42,056 bases of DNA from IMG/VR virus record IMGVR_UViG_3300030106_001115, positions 2,327 through 44,382 of that record, one strand, 5' to 3'. Each line of letters begins with the position of its first letter. Position 1 is the stretch's first letter. The notes under the pieces are model-generated. The model saw only the letters and a list, made by a program, of their open reading frames with translations. It did not search any database and had not been told where the DNA came from. This stretch comes from a virus. The position numbers were made by a program, and so were the translations under genes. Shown here in pieces: positions 32,123 to 38,964 of the stretch.

Positions 32123-32626
32123 TTACGCACTCACCGTAACAGGACCGGCAGACGAAACGCCGCCCCCTCCTGTTGTATTACCAGATGTCGCTGTCTCACT
32201 ACCCGCAGAGAATGTGTATGTGTCATCGCCTACTTTCGTAATTGAGTACCCAGATGCGGATTGTAAGTTTGATGAAGTGAAACCGTCAAATGCTTCAACA
32301 GACCGGAAACGGACAGTATCTCCAGTAAGGCGCCCGTGATTCAGTTCAGAAACGGTGATGGTGGAGGTGCCACTGTTTCCAGACTTAAAGGCGTTAAACT
32401 TCAACAAAACCGTAACAGCAGGCTCAGATCGATCTGAACGGCTAATTCGTAATGCTTGTGGATCTGCTCTGATAGGACGAGGCTCAAGTTGAGGATGTTT
32501 AGACTCATACTCGTCCTTACCCACCAGAGAGTTATTCCACTCTCGGATCATGTCCGTCAACTTATACGCTCTGCCAGAACGATCCGATATTCCTAGAGCA
32601 TACTTTCCAGAAGCATATCTGCCCAT
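32123..32626 (-). CDS. Conserved connector-region protein with FCCH-like beta insert (167 aa)
   Basis: The N-terminal 60 residues (MGRYASGKYALGISDRSG then REWNNSLVGKDEYESKHPQL) are a strongly conserved marine-phage signature of unknown function. Residues about 82-158 are a beta domain with NHGRLTGDTVRF and GDDTYTFSAGS ending in a GGGG segment, closely resembling the insert in the tail protein at 23266-25551. Similar inserts are annotated in databases as ubiquitin-activating-enzyme E1 FCCH-like domains. The core plus add-on layout suggests a structural scaffold decorated by a shuffled domain. Confidence 0.8.
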   Translation of the reverse strand: MGRYASGKYALGISDRSGRAYKLTDMIREWNNSLVGKDEYESKHPQLEPRPIRADPQALRISRSDRSEPAVTVLLKFNAFKSGNSGTSTITVSELNHGRLTGDTVRFRSVEAFDGFTSSNLQSASGYSITKVGDDTYTFSAGSETATSGNTTGGGGVSSAGPVTVSA

Positions 32627-33528
32627 TACGTCACACTTAGCGAGCTGTAACTCGGCACAAGCCTGAGAGATACTCTTTCGCCATCCTCTGCCGCCGCCCT
32701 ATAGAACTCTTCCTCATATAAATCTTTCAGAGCTCCAATCCTTTCGGGCGCCTTCTTAACAGACAAATAATACGATAGCCCTGCAACTAAACAGGGAAGA
32801 AACCGAAACGGAATGTCTGCGTTGTTTATAGACGCATCAATGTCCTCTATGCGCCGTACTCTGTAATATATCAATTGATCTGTAGAATTTTCGGGAGAGG
32901 GCCAAACCGTAATCGTCGGCGTAACCTGACGGTCTATAAAAAACTGCGTTGGCCGGCCTTGAGTGGTCTTATCTGGTATTGTCAGATAATCCTGTCTACC
33001 AATTCGGCTGGTGCTAATATCTGTTCCAGAACGCCGCACCACAGCTTCTAAGACATCAACCGTAGCCTGGACATCTGAGAGATCCGATACAGATGTCACC
33101 GTAGCAGTAGCAGAACTAGATGCCCCCGTAACCGTTTCTGTAGCAGTAAACGTTCCTACAGGTATCGTTATGGTCATTGTCGTACCAGAAGGTTTTGTGA
33201 TAACGGAAGTTGAGGCCCCGCTGGTTCCTCCGCTTATTGACTCTCCCACAGAAAATCCAGTGGACGATGACACGGTCATCGTGATCGTGCCGATTGGATA
33301 TGTTGCTATGGAAGAAGAGGAGGAGAGTTGAGCAAAAGTTAATGTCTTCTGCTCAACTGTCCACAGGTTTAAACCTCTGTTCGCCCACTCTGCAAACAGT
33401 AAGTTTAAAGAACGTCTTGCAGTGGCGGCGTCATAGCCTGTGCGGAGTTCAAGGCCGCATCTCTCATAGGCTTCCTCGATGACATCAGCCATGTTCAAGT
33501 TAAAATCAACGGAACCTGAAGTAGCCAT
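32626..33528 (-). CDS. P22 gp4-like tail accessory/adaptor protein with inserted domain (300 aa)
   Basis: The N-terminal helices NMADVIEEAYERCGLELR and AARRSLNLLFAEWANRG-type sequence, and the C-terminal FLPCLVAGLSYYLSVKKAPE, are the hallmarks of the P22 tail accessory factor gp4 family, which extends the portal ring. The core is interrupted between about residues 79 and 150 by a Ser/Thr-rich beta insert (TITMTVSSSTGFSVGESI, TVTGASSSATATVTS). This insert is not part of the usual fold and looks like a separately acquired domain. Start ATG 33528. Confidence 0.8.
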   Translation of the reverse strand: MATSGSVDFNLNMADVIEEAYERCGLELRTGYDAATARRSLNLLFAEWANRGLNLWTVEQKTLTFAQLSSSSSIATYPIGTITMTVSSSTGFSVGESISGGTSGASTSVITKPSGTTMTITIPVGTFTATETVTGASSSATATVTSVSDLSDVQATVDVLEAVVRRSGTDISTSRIGRQDYLTIPDKTTQGRPTQFFIDRQVTPTITVWPSPENSTDQLIYYRVRRIEDIDASINNADIPFRFLPCLVAGLSYYLSVKKAPERIGALKDLYEEEFYRAAAEDGERVSLRLVPSYSSLSVT

Positions 33529-33533
33529 GGCTT

Positions 33534-33932
33534 TTAGTATTCCTTAGAGCATTCAAGAACCACTGTGTAAGTGTCACCAGATCCATGACCAACGGTAGTA
33601 AATCGAATGTCTCCCGTTGGACTAGTCGCAGAATTCAAAAGACCCCCAAAAGAAGAGAAGTCAAACTCCCCTTGATAATCTGAAGGAAGCTCTACCGCTA
33701 GAGTATCTGTGCTTGCGTCAAAAAGAATCTTCAAGGACAGACCTATAGTGGAGAACCATATCTTATTGATTCTGAGATTTGTGCAAACCGTTCCGTCTTG
33801 ACGCGTGTTTAAGCCAGAGACATCAATCGCCAGAACTGCACTCTGCCCAGTGTCCACGTATGTGTAAGCAAAAGACTTAACAAGCTTTTTCGGCCCGTCT
33901 TCTATCATCTTCTCCGTAAAAGTATCGGCCAT
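33534..33932 (-). CDS. Small beta-rich structural protein (132 aa)
   Basis: ATG 33932 follows GGAGTAGG. The sequence (KKLVKSFAYTYVDTGQSAVL, LRINKIWFSTIGLSLKIL, DIRFTTVGHGSGDTYTVVLE) alternates strands and turns and matches conserved head/tail completion proteins of marine phages in wording. It sits between the capsid block and the gp4-like adaptor, consistent with head completion or decoration. Confidence 0.75.
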   Translation of the reverse strand: MADTFTEKMIEDGPKKLVKSFAYTYVDTGQSAVLAIDVSGLNTRQDGTVCTNLRINKIWFSTIGLSLKILFDASTDTLAVELPSDYQGEFDFSSFGGLLNSATSPTGDIRFTTVGHGSGDTYTVVLECSKEY

Positions 33933-33935
33933 AAC

Positions 33936-34124
33936 CTACTCCTTGATTACACCCATCAGGACAAGGCGCTTACGCTCCGCGCTTCCCTCTGGAGGAAGAT
34001 CTACAACAGACTTTTTAGAAGCTTTTTTCTTCGGCTTCTCCTGAACAAACGCCTCGTTTACGTCGGGCGTTGAAGGATCATCTGGCACAAACTTTCCTGA
34101 TTTTGTCCGCGCTCGTTTAGCCAT
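33936..34124 (-). CDS. Small basic protein (62 aa)
   Basis: The protein is lysine/arginine-rich at its start (MAKRARTKSGKFVPDD) and middle (KPKKKASKKSVVDL) and ends in a hydrophobic helix (RKRLVLMGVIKE). Its ribosome-binding site AAGGAGA overlaps the stop of the upstream decoration-like gene, so translation is coupled. A nucleic-acid-contacting or head-completion role is plausible; no family is recognised with certainty. Confidence 0.7.
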   Translation of the reverse strand: MAKRARTKSGKFVPDDPSTPDVNEAFVQEKPKKKASKKSVVDLPPEGSAERKRLVLMGVIKE

Positions 34125-34135
34125 AAGTCTTCTCC

Positions 34136-34870
34136 TTAGTAGCTAACACCACGATCTTGAGCGACAAGGATATAGTCAATGGACATCGACTTGGTTCCTG
34201 TAGCATTACCAGAAATCTCCATCGCCGCCGCTGCCATGTTAGCGGTGGGGATGTTGGTGGTGTGCGTACCAACAAGGGAGCGGTTGATATAATACTTAAC
34301 CGTGTCAGTGCTTGTGCCCTTCGTAGCAACAAAGCTAACAGTGACGTTAGTATCGTCAGCAAAGTCATTAGCTGCTGCGAGAGTGGTATCGGTTTCAGTA
34401 TCACCAGACTCTGAAATCAAATGTGGAGTTGCATCGCCATCATCAATCTGGAATCCAATTCGGTTTGACGCGGCAAGACAGTTTTCTGGATTCGTTGCAA
34501 AGTTTTCACAAACGCCAATAAACATATCCATCTGATCCGCATCGGACATAGAGAACCGAGCTTCAAAGTAAAGTTTCTCTCCAGCCGTGCTAGGTAGGCC
34601 AAAGATTTCATTACCCTGAATCGACGCACCATCATTATCGGTAGTTGCTTGAGACGACAGCTTCACAAAACCACCGAGGGTATCCGCGAGAATCGCCGCA
34701 GAGGCGCTACTGTCTTTGACGACAGTCCAATCATTGGTGTTGTCTAGGGTTACACCTGTGAAGTCATCCATGTAGACAACTTGATCAGGCCATGCTGCAA
34801 TATTAAGTCCCTCTAATGTAGGACGGGCAGAAGAGAACAGGACGGGTCCTGAAAAATGTGTTTTTGCCAT
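34136..34870 (-). CDS. Capsid decoration-like protein (244 aa)
   Basis: The protein opens MAKTHFSGPVLFSSARPTLE, a common opening of marine-phage head proteins encoded next to the capsid gene. A concanavalin-like beta sandwich follows (VVYMDDFTGVTLDNTNDWTV, GEKLYFEARFSMSDADQMDM, DTVKYYINRSLVG). It is the first gene after the capsid terminator and has a very strong ribosome-binding site (AAGGAGG) partly inside an inverted repeat (34883-34916), which may limit its expression. Confidence 0.7.
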   Translation of the reverse strand: MAKTHFSGPVLFSSARPTLEGLNIAAWPDQVVYMDDFTGVTLDNTNDWTVVKDSSASAAILADTLGGFVKLSSQATTDNDGASIQGNEIFGLPSTAGEKLYFEARFSMSDADQMDMFIGVCENFATNPENCLAASNRIGFQIDDGDATPHLISESGDTETDTTLAAANDFADDTNVTVSFVATKGTSTDTVKYYINRSLVGTHTTNIPTANMAAAAMEISGNATGTKSMSIDYILVAQDRGVSY

Positions 34871-34882
34871 TTGGCTTTCCTC

Positions 34883-34916
34883 CTTACGAAAGGTTTCGCC
34901 CTAGAGTCTTCGTAAG
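34883..34916 (-). promoter_or_regulatory. Inverted repeat overlapping a ribosome-binding site
   Basis: An 8-bp perfect inverted repeat, CTTACGAA (34883-34890) and TTCGTAAG (34909-34916), brackets an 18-base loop. On the - strand its downstream arm ends in AAG, the first three bases of the AAGGAGG ribosome-binding site of the decoration-like gene. Folding in mRNA would partly hide that site; it may also be a protein-binding operator. Confidence 0.4.
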
Positions 34917-34961
34917 CGTCTGCTGGGTCAGTCGCTAGGGCTAGTATCGTCCCAGATGAGA

Positions 34962-34983
34962 AGAGAGGGGTTTCCCCCTCTCT
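34962..34983 (-). terminator. GAAA-loop hairpin after the capsid gene
   Basis: On the - strand AGAGAGGGG (34983-34975) pairs perfectly with CCCCTCTCT (34970-34962) around a GAAA tetraloop, nine bases past the capsid stop. The trailing sequence (TCTCATC) is only moderately T-rich, so it may be an attenuating terminator or an mRNA-stabilising hairpin that raises capsid expression over distal genes. Confidence 0.65.
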
Positions 34984-34991
34984 ATCCCAAG

Positions 34992-35900
34992 TTAGGCCCC
35001 CGGTGATCCGAACACACAACGTGGGTCGGAGAAACCGAAGCTGTAACGCTCACGGGCTTTGTAGCGAACGTTACCAGTATCAAAGTCACCTTCCATCTTG
35101 GTCGTAATCGGAAGACGCTCAAAATGAACGAAGCCGCGAGGGGCGTCGGTCTTAATGAAGAACGCATCCGTATCCGTCAGATAATGGTTAACAACGTAGC
35201 CTTGCGGAAGCATTCCCATGTTCCGAATGGCGTTGATGTCATTATCTGCGGTGCCAACACGAAGGGTGGATTCAAGCAGACGATCCGCTACGAATTGCAA
35301 TGCCGGCGGGACAATAAGCTTCAAGCCTCGAACAGAAACTTTGAGCCCACGCTCGTCAACAAAAGCAGCAATGTCGATGAGAGAGTTTTCAAGGCTCGTC
35401 TCATTGAGGTCTGCCGCCGTAGCCAATTCGTTACGGAAGGTGTTTCCGCTCGTCAGTGGGTGTGCAGTAGAGCAGAGCTCCACGCCGTCGCCACCTGTCA
35501 CGGTGCTATCAAACGCATTGTTCAAAACAGCTGCGGCCTTCACCTGTTTGGTGTTGGCCATGCTTCGAGCAAGTGCCTTTGTGTAGCGAGACGCCAGACG
35601 ATCATACAGATTGTCCTCAATAGCCTCTTCCGTAATGGAGAAAGCCAAGGCAATCGTTTCCATCGTGTAACGTGCCGTGTACGCCTCTTGGGCGTCATCG
35701 AACGAAACTGCCGAACCTTCTGACTTTACTGGTGCCGAGCCAAAGCCAGACAACATTACTTCCTCTTCAAAAGCTCGCTCTGAAGATTCCGTGTCAAAAA
35801 TTTCAGCATGTTCTGCATCGTACCTAGCGTACTCAAGTCCAAATAAGGCATTGAGTCCAGGCTCTAGCTCTTTCGCTAGTTGTGCTCTTGAAATAGCCAT
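34992..35900 (-). CDS. Major capsid protein (HK97-fold type)
   Basis: The 302-residue protein begins AISRAQLAKELEPGLNALFG and has the wording of marine-phage major capsid proteins: FEEEVMLSGFGSAPVKSEG (E-loop region), YTMETIALAFSITEEAIEDN (spine-helix region), LIVPPALQFVADRLLES, and the C-terminal FGFSDPRCVFGS. No N-terminal delta domain is present, so the separate scaffold gene (37064-37966) presumably does that work. Ribosome-binding site TAAGGAGA. It is followed by a stable hairpin and lies between the other head protein and the decoration-like gene. Confidence 0.9.
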   Translation of the reverse strand: MAISRAQLAKELEPGLNALFGLEYARYDAEHAEIFDTESSERAFEEEVMLSGFGSAPVKSEGSAVSFDDAQEAYTARYTMETIALAFSITEEAIEDNLYDRLASRYTKALARSMANTKQVKAAAVLNNAFDSTVTGGDGVELCSTAHPLTSGNTFRNELATAADLNETSLENSLIDIAAFVDERGLKVSVRGLKLIVPPALQFVADRLLESTLRVGTADNDINAIRNMGMLPQGYVVNHYLTDTDAFFIKTDAPRGFVHFERLPITTKMEGDFDTGNVRYKARERYSFGFSDPRCVFGSPGA

Positions 35901-35914
35901 TTCTCAACGTCTCC

Positions 35915-36559
35915 TTATACGCCAGTGGTTGAAACAGTACCACCCGCAATAGCACCATTCGGGCTATTGAAGTTGTTGTTCAACCTAACGATAATGCCAA
36001 TGCCAGAGGCAGCGAAATCAGCGTTTTCTGGGTCATCTTGCCAACCCATAATACGAAGATTCAAATTAGCGGTGGTGTTAATAGTACTCACCGCCAATGC
36101 TGCCGAAGACATTCCTGTGGTAGTGCTTCCGCTTGTACCACTAGAGAAGTTGGCGTTTGCAAAGACTGCCGCCCTTGCACCAGCTTCGTTCGTGATAGAT
36201 GCATCCGTAGCAATTAAGAACAACTGCATTGGATCATCCGCAACAAAAGCTTTCACGGGATGATTACTATCCGCTCCAGATCCAGGCCAGTAGTTACTAA
36301 ACACGGGCTTGCCCGTAGTGCTAGAAACGTACTCACACCCCATGAACGCGCCAAGAAGACCAACAGTGCCACCTGCCGCAGCGCCCACGATGTCAATAAA
36401 CCCTGTAGAAAGGGGAATAACAGGACTGCCTTGGTAGATAACATTGCTGTTACCACTAGCGATTTCATATTGAGTGTAGCCTGAAACACCTGTGGAGTTT
36501 GAGTTCTGACCTACCTTTGCAATCGGTCTGAGCCCAAACGCTCCATTAGAGTTTGCCAT
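35915..36559 (-). CDS. Conserved head/structural protein (214 aa)
   Basis: Opening MANSNGAFGLRPIAKVGQNS is a conserved signature of a structural protein always found beside the capsid gene in marine phages. The rest is beta-rich and small-residue-rich (YQGSPVIPLSTGFIDIVG, NYWPGSGADSNHPVKAFVAD, NLNLRIMGWQDDPENADF). Likely a capsid-associated or cement protein. Good ribosome-binding site GGAGAG upstream of ATG 36559; it ends 14 bases before the capsid start. Confidence 0.8.
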   Translation of the reverse strand: MANSNGAFGLRPIAKVGQNSNSTGVSGYTQYEIASGNSNVIYQGSPVIPLSTGFIDIVGAAAGGTVGLLGAFMGCEYVSSTTGKPVFSNYWPGSGADSNHPVKAFVADDPMQLFLIATDASITNEAGARAAVFANANFSSGTSGSTTTGMSSAALAVSTINTTANLNLRIMGWQDDPENADFAASGIGIIVRLNNNFNSPNGAIAGGTVSTTGV

Positions 36560-36572
36560 CTTTCACTCTCCA

Positions 36573-37061
36573 TTAGCCCTCCAACTTACGAGGACCTCCA
36601 AAAGTTACACTAGACTGCCGTTCAGGCTTGCTGATCGGCATAGCTGGGTGCTGCTCTCGGGCCAAATCGTTGTCAACAGCAGACATCTGATCTCTAGCAA
36701 CGTTTTTAAAGTAACCAGTACGTTCATTAGCGATCTCCTCAGGTATCCGTGCTAAGAGCAATCCACCTACACCAATGACGCCGGCATGTTTACCGTCCTC
36801 AACAGTAGGTATCTCAAAGTCTGGGTATTCGTCACCACGTACCAACTCCCATCCCTCACGGGATCTCGCTGATATGTTTTTACGGTCATCAAAACCCATG
36901 ACCTCTGCTCTTATCCACCTATGCCTGTAACCTTCAGGTGCAGGTGGGGCGTCTAACATAGACGGCGGCCTCCACGGAGTAGAACGCTTCTGTTGTTCGC
37001 GTGTGCTATTGGCCCTAGGCGTCTTAGGTGACTTCTGGCGAGTAGTGTTCTCGGTACTCAT
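36573..37061 (-). CDS. Conserved head-assembly protein (162 aa)
   Basis: ATG 37061 is preferred over TTG 37067, having AGGG seven bases upstream and a short overlap with the scaffold stop. The first 40 residues are basic and disordered. The core, RSREGWELVRGDEYPDFEIP, KHAGVIGVGGLLLARIPEEI and DQMSAVDNDLAREQHPAMPI, is an extremely conserved marine-phage block of unknown role. The position between scaffold and capsid genes suggests a head-morphogenesis factor. Confidence 0.75.
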   Translation of the reverse strand: MSTENTTRQKSPKTPRANSTREQQKRSTPWRPPSMLDAPPAPEGYRHRWIRAEVMGFDDRKNISARSREGWELVRGDEYPDFEIPTVEDGKHAGVIGVGGLLLARIPEEIANERTGYFKNVARDQMSAVDNDLAREQHPAMPISKPERQSSVTFGGPRKLEG

Positions 37062-37063
37062 GT

Positions 37064-37966
37064 TCAATCCCTCACATACTTTGCGTATTCTTCAAGCGGC
37101 ACATTCAGCTTCTTGGCAATCGCAATTTGCGACGGACTTAACCGCACTTTTTTACGTCCACCCTTGTTGCGGGACTTGGAACTCTCGGCTGACGCAACCT
37201 TCTGAGTTCCCCCGTTGCTACCGTTCTTTGAACCAAGTTTCTGAGGAAACTCAGATAAAAGACGATTATCCATTTCAGTATAGTACTCATCTGAAGTGGG
37301 GTCAAATCCTTCGTCCTCAACCAACCTTCGATGTAAACCAAAAGCTGCATAAGTCATAACTTCGTCTGTGCCAAACCAAGAGTTCCTTTCGGCCCAAGCT
37401 TGAGCCTTCGGATCTGGATCGGGTTGTTTCTGTTGCGGTTGTGCTTGAGGTTGCGTCTGAGGCTGTGGCGCCTGTTCCGCAGTTTCCACTTCCTTTTTAA
37501 CCGCAGAAATCTTCTGTTTTTCAGCAGTCAACTGAGCAAGCGCCTCTTGCGCTTCAACAAGACGATCTACATCTCCGCTCTCATGAGCATCCTTGAGAAT
37601 GCGTTTTGCTGAGTCAATCTGAGAAGTAACACGACTGTCAAATTCTTCTTGATATCCTTTATCAAGGTTCTCAAGCCGCTGCTTCAGGCTCTCGTTTTCT
37701 TTACGGACATTTTCCGCAAACTGAAGTGCCGTCTGTTTTTGACGCTCTTCTTCACGATACTTTGAAGTCAGTTGCTTAATTCGGCTCTGAGCTTTGCGGG
37801 AATAATCATCCAGCTCTTTCTCTTTGCCTTCATCTTCAGCAGAGGACTCTATTTCCACGCCGTCTGCTGCTGGGTTAGGAGGTGCCGAGACATCTACATC
37901 CACTGATGTCTCTTCAGAGTCTCCGACATCAATCCTTGTTTCTTCCGTTTCCGTAATTTCGCTCAT
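37064..37966 (-). CDS. Scaffolding protein (300 aa)
   Basis: Of the ATGATG pair, the second (37966) has the better spacing from AGAGGA. Layout is scaffold-like: acidic disordered N-terminus (about residues 1-50), a long coiled coil (QSRIKQLTSKYREEERQKQT, RKENESLKQRLENLDKGY), a Gln/Pro linker (PQPQTQPQAQPQQKQPD), a conserved small domain (WAERNSWFGTDEVMTYAAFG) and a basic C-terminus (NKGGRKKVRLSPSQIAIAKK) able to bind capsid protein. It stands directly upstream of the head genes. Confidence 0.8.
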   Translation of the reverse strand: MSEITETEETRIDVGDSEETSVDVDVSAPPNPAADGVEIESSAEDEGKEKELDDYSRKAQSRIKQLTSKYREEERQKQTALQFAENVRKENESLKQRLENLDKGYQEEFDSRVTSQIDSAKRILKDAHESGDVDRLVEAQEALAQLTAEKQKISAVKKEVETAEQAPQPQTQPQAQPQQKQPDPDPKAQAWAERNSWFGTDEVMTYAAFGLHRRLVEDEGFDPTSDEYYTEMDNRLLSEFPQKLGSKNGSNGGTQKVASAESSKSRNKGGRKKVRLSPSQIAIAKKLNVPLEEYAKYVRD

Positions 37967-37983
37967 CATATCCTCTATGCTTT

Positions 37984-38439
37984 CTAGACATGTTTAATAT
38001 CATCTGGCTCAAGAATTGTAGCGATGACCTCATCATCGTTGATGATTCGGACCTCCCCACCATCAATCTTGAACCGAGCACCAGCATAACGTCCGATACA
38101 CACCCACTGTCCTTCAGAACACCACGGTTGCATGTCGTCTCCAAACTTATGAGGATCTTTGTATGCTAGTGGTCCTAACTTAACGACATACGCCACAACA
38201 GTGGCCAAAGCCTCTCGGTCTCGGACAGCGTCTGGGATGTAAACACCCCCTTCTGTCGTCGCCCTTCCAGCATAGGGCATCACTAAAATGCGCCATCCTG
38301 TCGGTTGAGGCAGTCGTTCCTGTAAGGACTCCTCTAAAAGAGAAGGGTCTAACACCTTCTCGTCAGCAGCAACGTATGCTGATGCTACAGAACTTTTGGC
38401 TTCAGCCACGTGGTCTGGCACGTATAAGGTTTTGGTCAT
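37984..38439 (-). CDS. Phage GroES-like co-chaperonin
   Basis: This 151-residue protein carries a Cpn10-like core from about residue 43: LPQPTGWRILVMPYAGRATT, then the mobile loop EGGVYIPDAVRDREAL, and the C-terminal beta barrel (VIATIL). The GG-V-Y-I motif corresponds to the mobile-loop tripeptide by which GroES binds GroEL. An N-terminal extension of some 40 residues is unlike bacterial GroES. T4 gp31 is the precedent for a phage-encoded co-chaperonin that serves capsid folding. No groEL gene is visible. Start overlaps the upstream gene (ATGA). Confidence 0.85.
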   Translation of the reverse strand: MTKTLYVPDHVAEAKSSVASAYVAADEKVLDPSLLEESLQERLPQPTGWRILVMPYAGRATTEGGVYIPDAVRDREALATVVAYVVKLGPLAYKDPHKFGDDMQPWCSEGQWVCIGRYAGARFKIDGGEVRIINDDEVIATILEPDDIKHV

Positions 38440-38633
38440 TCTTCTTTCTCCAACCTATCTAGTCGTTCTCTGATTTCAGTTTTAGCATACTGTAGTCCGT
38501 CAAGTTCTCCTACAAGCTGGCGATACTTCTCCATGCTATCTGGAGAACCATGCAGTATGTTTTGTTCTGTAAGCTCAATCCTTCCTTCTATGGCCTTCAG
38601 AACGGCGTAAGCGAACGAAAGAGCATCTTCCAT
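38436..38633 (-). CDS. Small helical protein (65 aa)
   Basis: Almost entirely helical, with heptad-like spacing (YAVLKAIEGRIELTEQNIL, DGLQYAKTEIRERLDRLE). It lies between the 39-residue basic protein and the GroES-like gene, coupled to both (TAATG upstream, ATGA downstream). It may be a head-assembly factor; no named family is recognised. Confidence 0.75.
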   Translation of the reverse strand: MEDALSFAYAVLKAIEGRIELTEQNILHGSPDSMEKYRQLVGELDGLQYAKTEIRERLDRLEKEE

Positions 38634-38752
38634 TAAGCTTTCCGCTTCTTACGTTTCTTGAGCTTCTTGAAATCCGCACCCGTAATCTTGTTACGCGGCG
38701 GTGCGAAAGAAGCTAATTTCTTTTGTTTCTGGGACAGAGGCTTCTTTGCCAT
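38633..38752 (-). CDS. Small highly basic protein (39 aa)
   Basis: The sequence opens MAKKPLSQKQKKLASFAPPR and ends with KKLKKRKKRKA. I recall this short class (an APP motif followed by NKITGADF and a basic tail) from many marine phages, encoded next to portal genes. It begins on the TAA of the upstream gene (TAATG) and ends on the next ATG. Strong positive charge suggests DNA or RNA contact, perhaps in packaging. Confidence 0.75.
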   Translation of the reverse strand: MAKKPLSQKQKKLASFAPPRNKITGADFKKLKKRKKRKA

Positions 38753-38934
38753 TAGAATGTTCCTTGTCCACCGTTGCTGTTAAAGTAGCGGCTCTTAAAC
38801 TGAGCCTCAGTGCCTTTAATGAGTTGCTGAGACACACCGCCCTCTTTACGTCTCTGAGGAGCATTCGGAGGAGGTGCATCGACCTCTTCCATCGTGATCT
38901 CAACGGGCTCATTCATCATTTCTACATCTTCCAT
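38752..38934 (-). CDS. Small acidic protein (60 aa)
   Basis: ATG 38934 follows AGGAGAGGAC. The N-terminal half is acidic (MEDVEMMNEPVEITMEEVDA) and the C-terminal half basic/aromatic (KGTEAQFKSRYFNSNGGQGT). It is coupled to the basic 39-residue protein. The 30 bases between it and the portal stop contain the parS-like palindrome. No family is recognised. Confidence 0.7.
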   Translation of the reverse strand: MEDVEMMNEPVEITMEEVDAPPPNAPQRRKEGGVSQQLIKGTEAQFKSRYFNSNGGQGTF

Positions 38935-38947
38935 AGTCCTCTCCTAA

Positions 38948-38963
38948 CGTTTCACGTGGAACA
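38948..38963. promoter_or_regulatory. parS-like palindrome (possible ParB site)
   Basis: CGTTTCACGTGGAACA lies in the only non-coding gap between the portal stop and the next gene. It differs at two positions from the bacterial parS consensus TGTTTCACGTGAAACA, and at one from the variant TGTTTCACGTGGAACA that I recall from alphaproteobacterial chromosomes. The 14-base core is palindromic except for one base pair. No parA or parB gene is in the window, so host ParB would be the reader. Confidence 0.5.
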
Positions 38964-38964
38964 A

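Noticed and set aside
35124-35723. 199-codon open frame on the + strand
   Set aside because: It lies wholly antisense to the major capsid gene and has no ribosome-binding site or recognisable protein; a shadow of a highly expressed gene.
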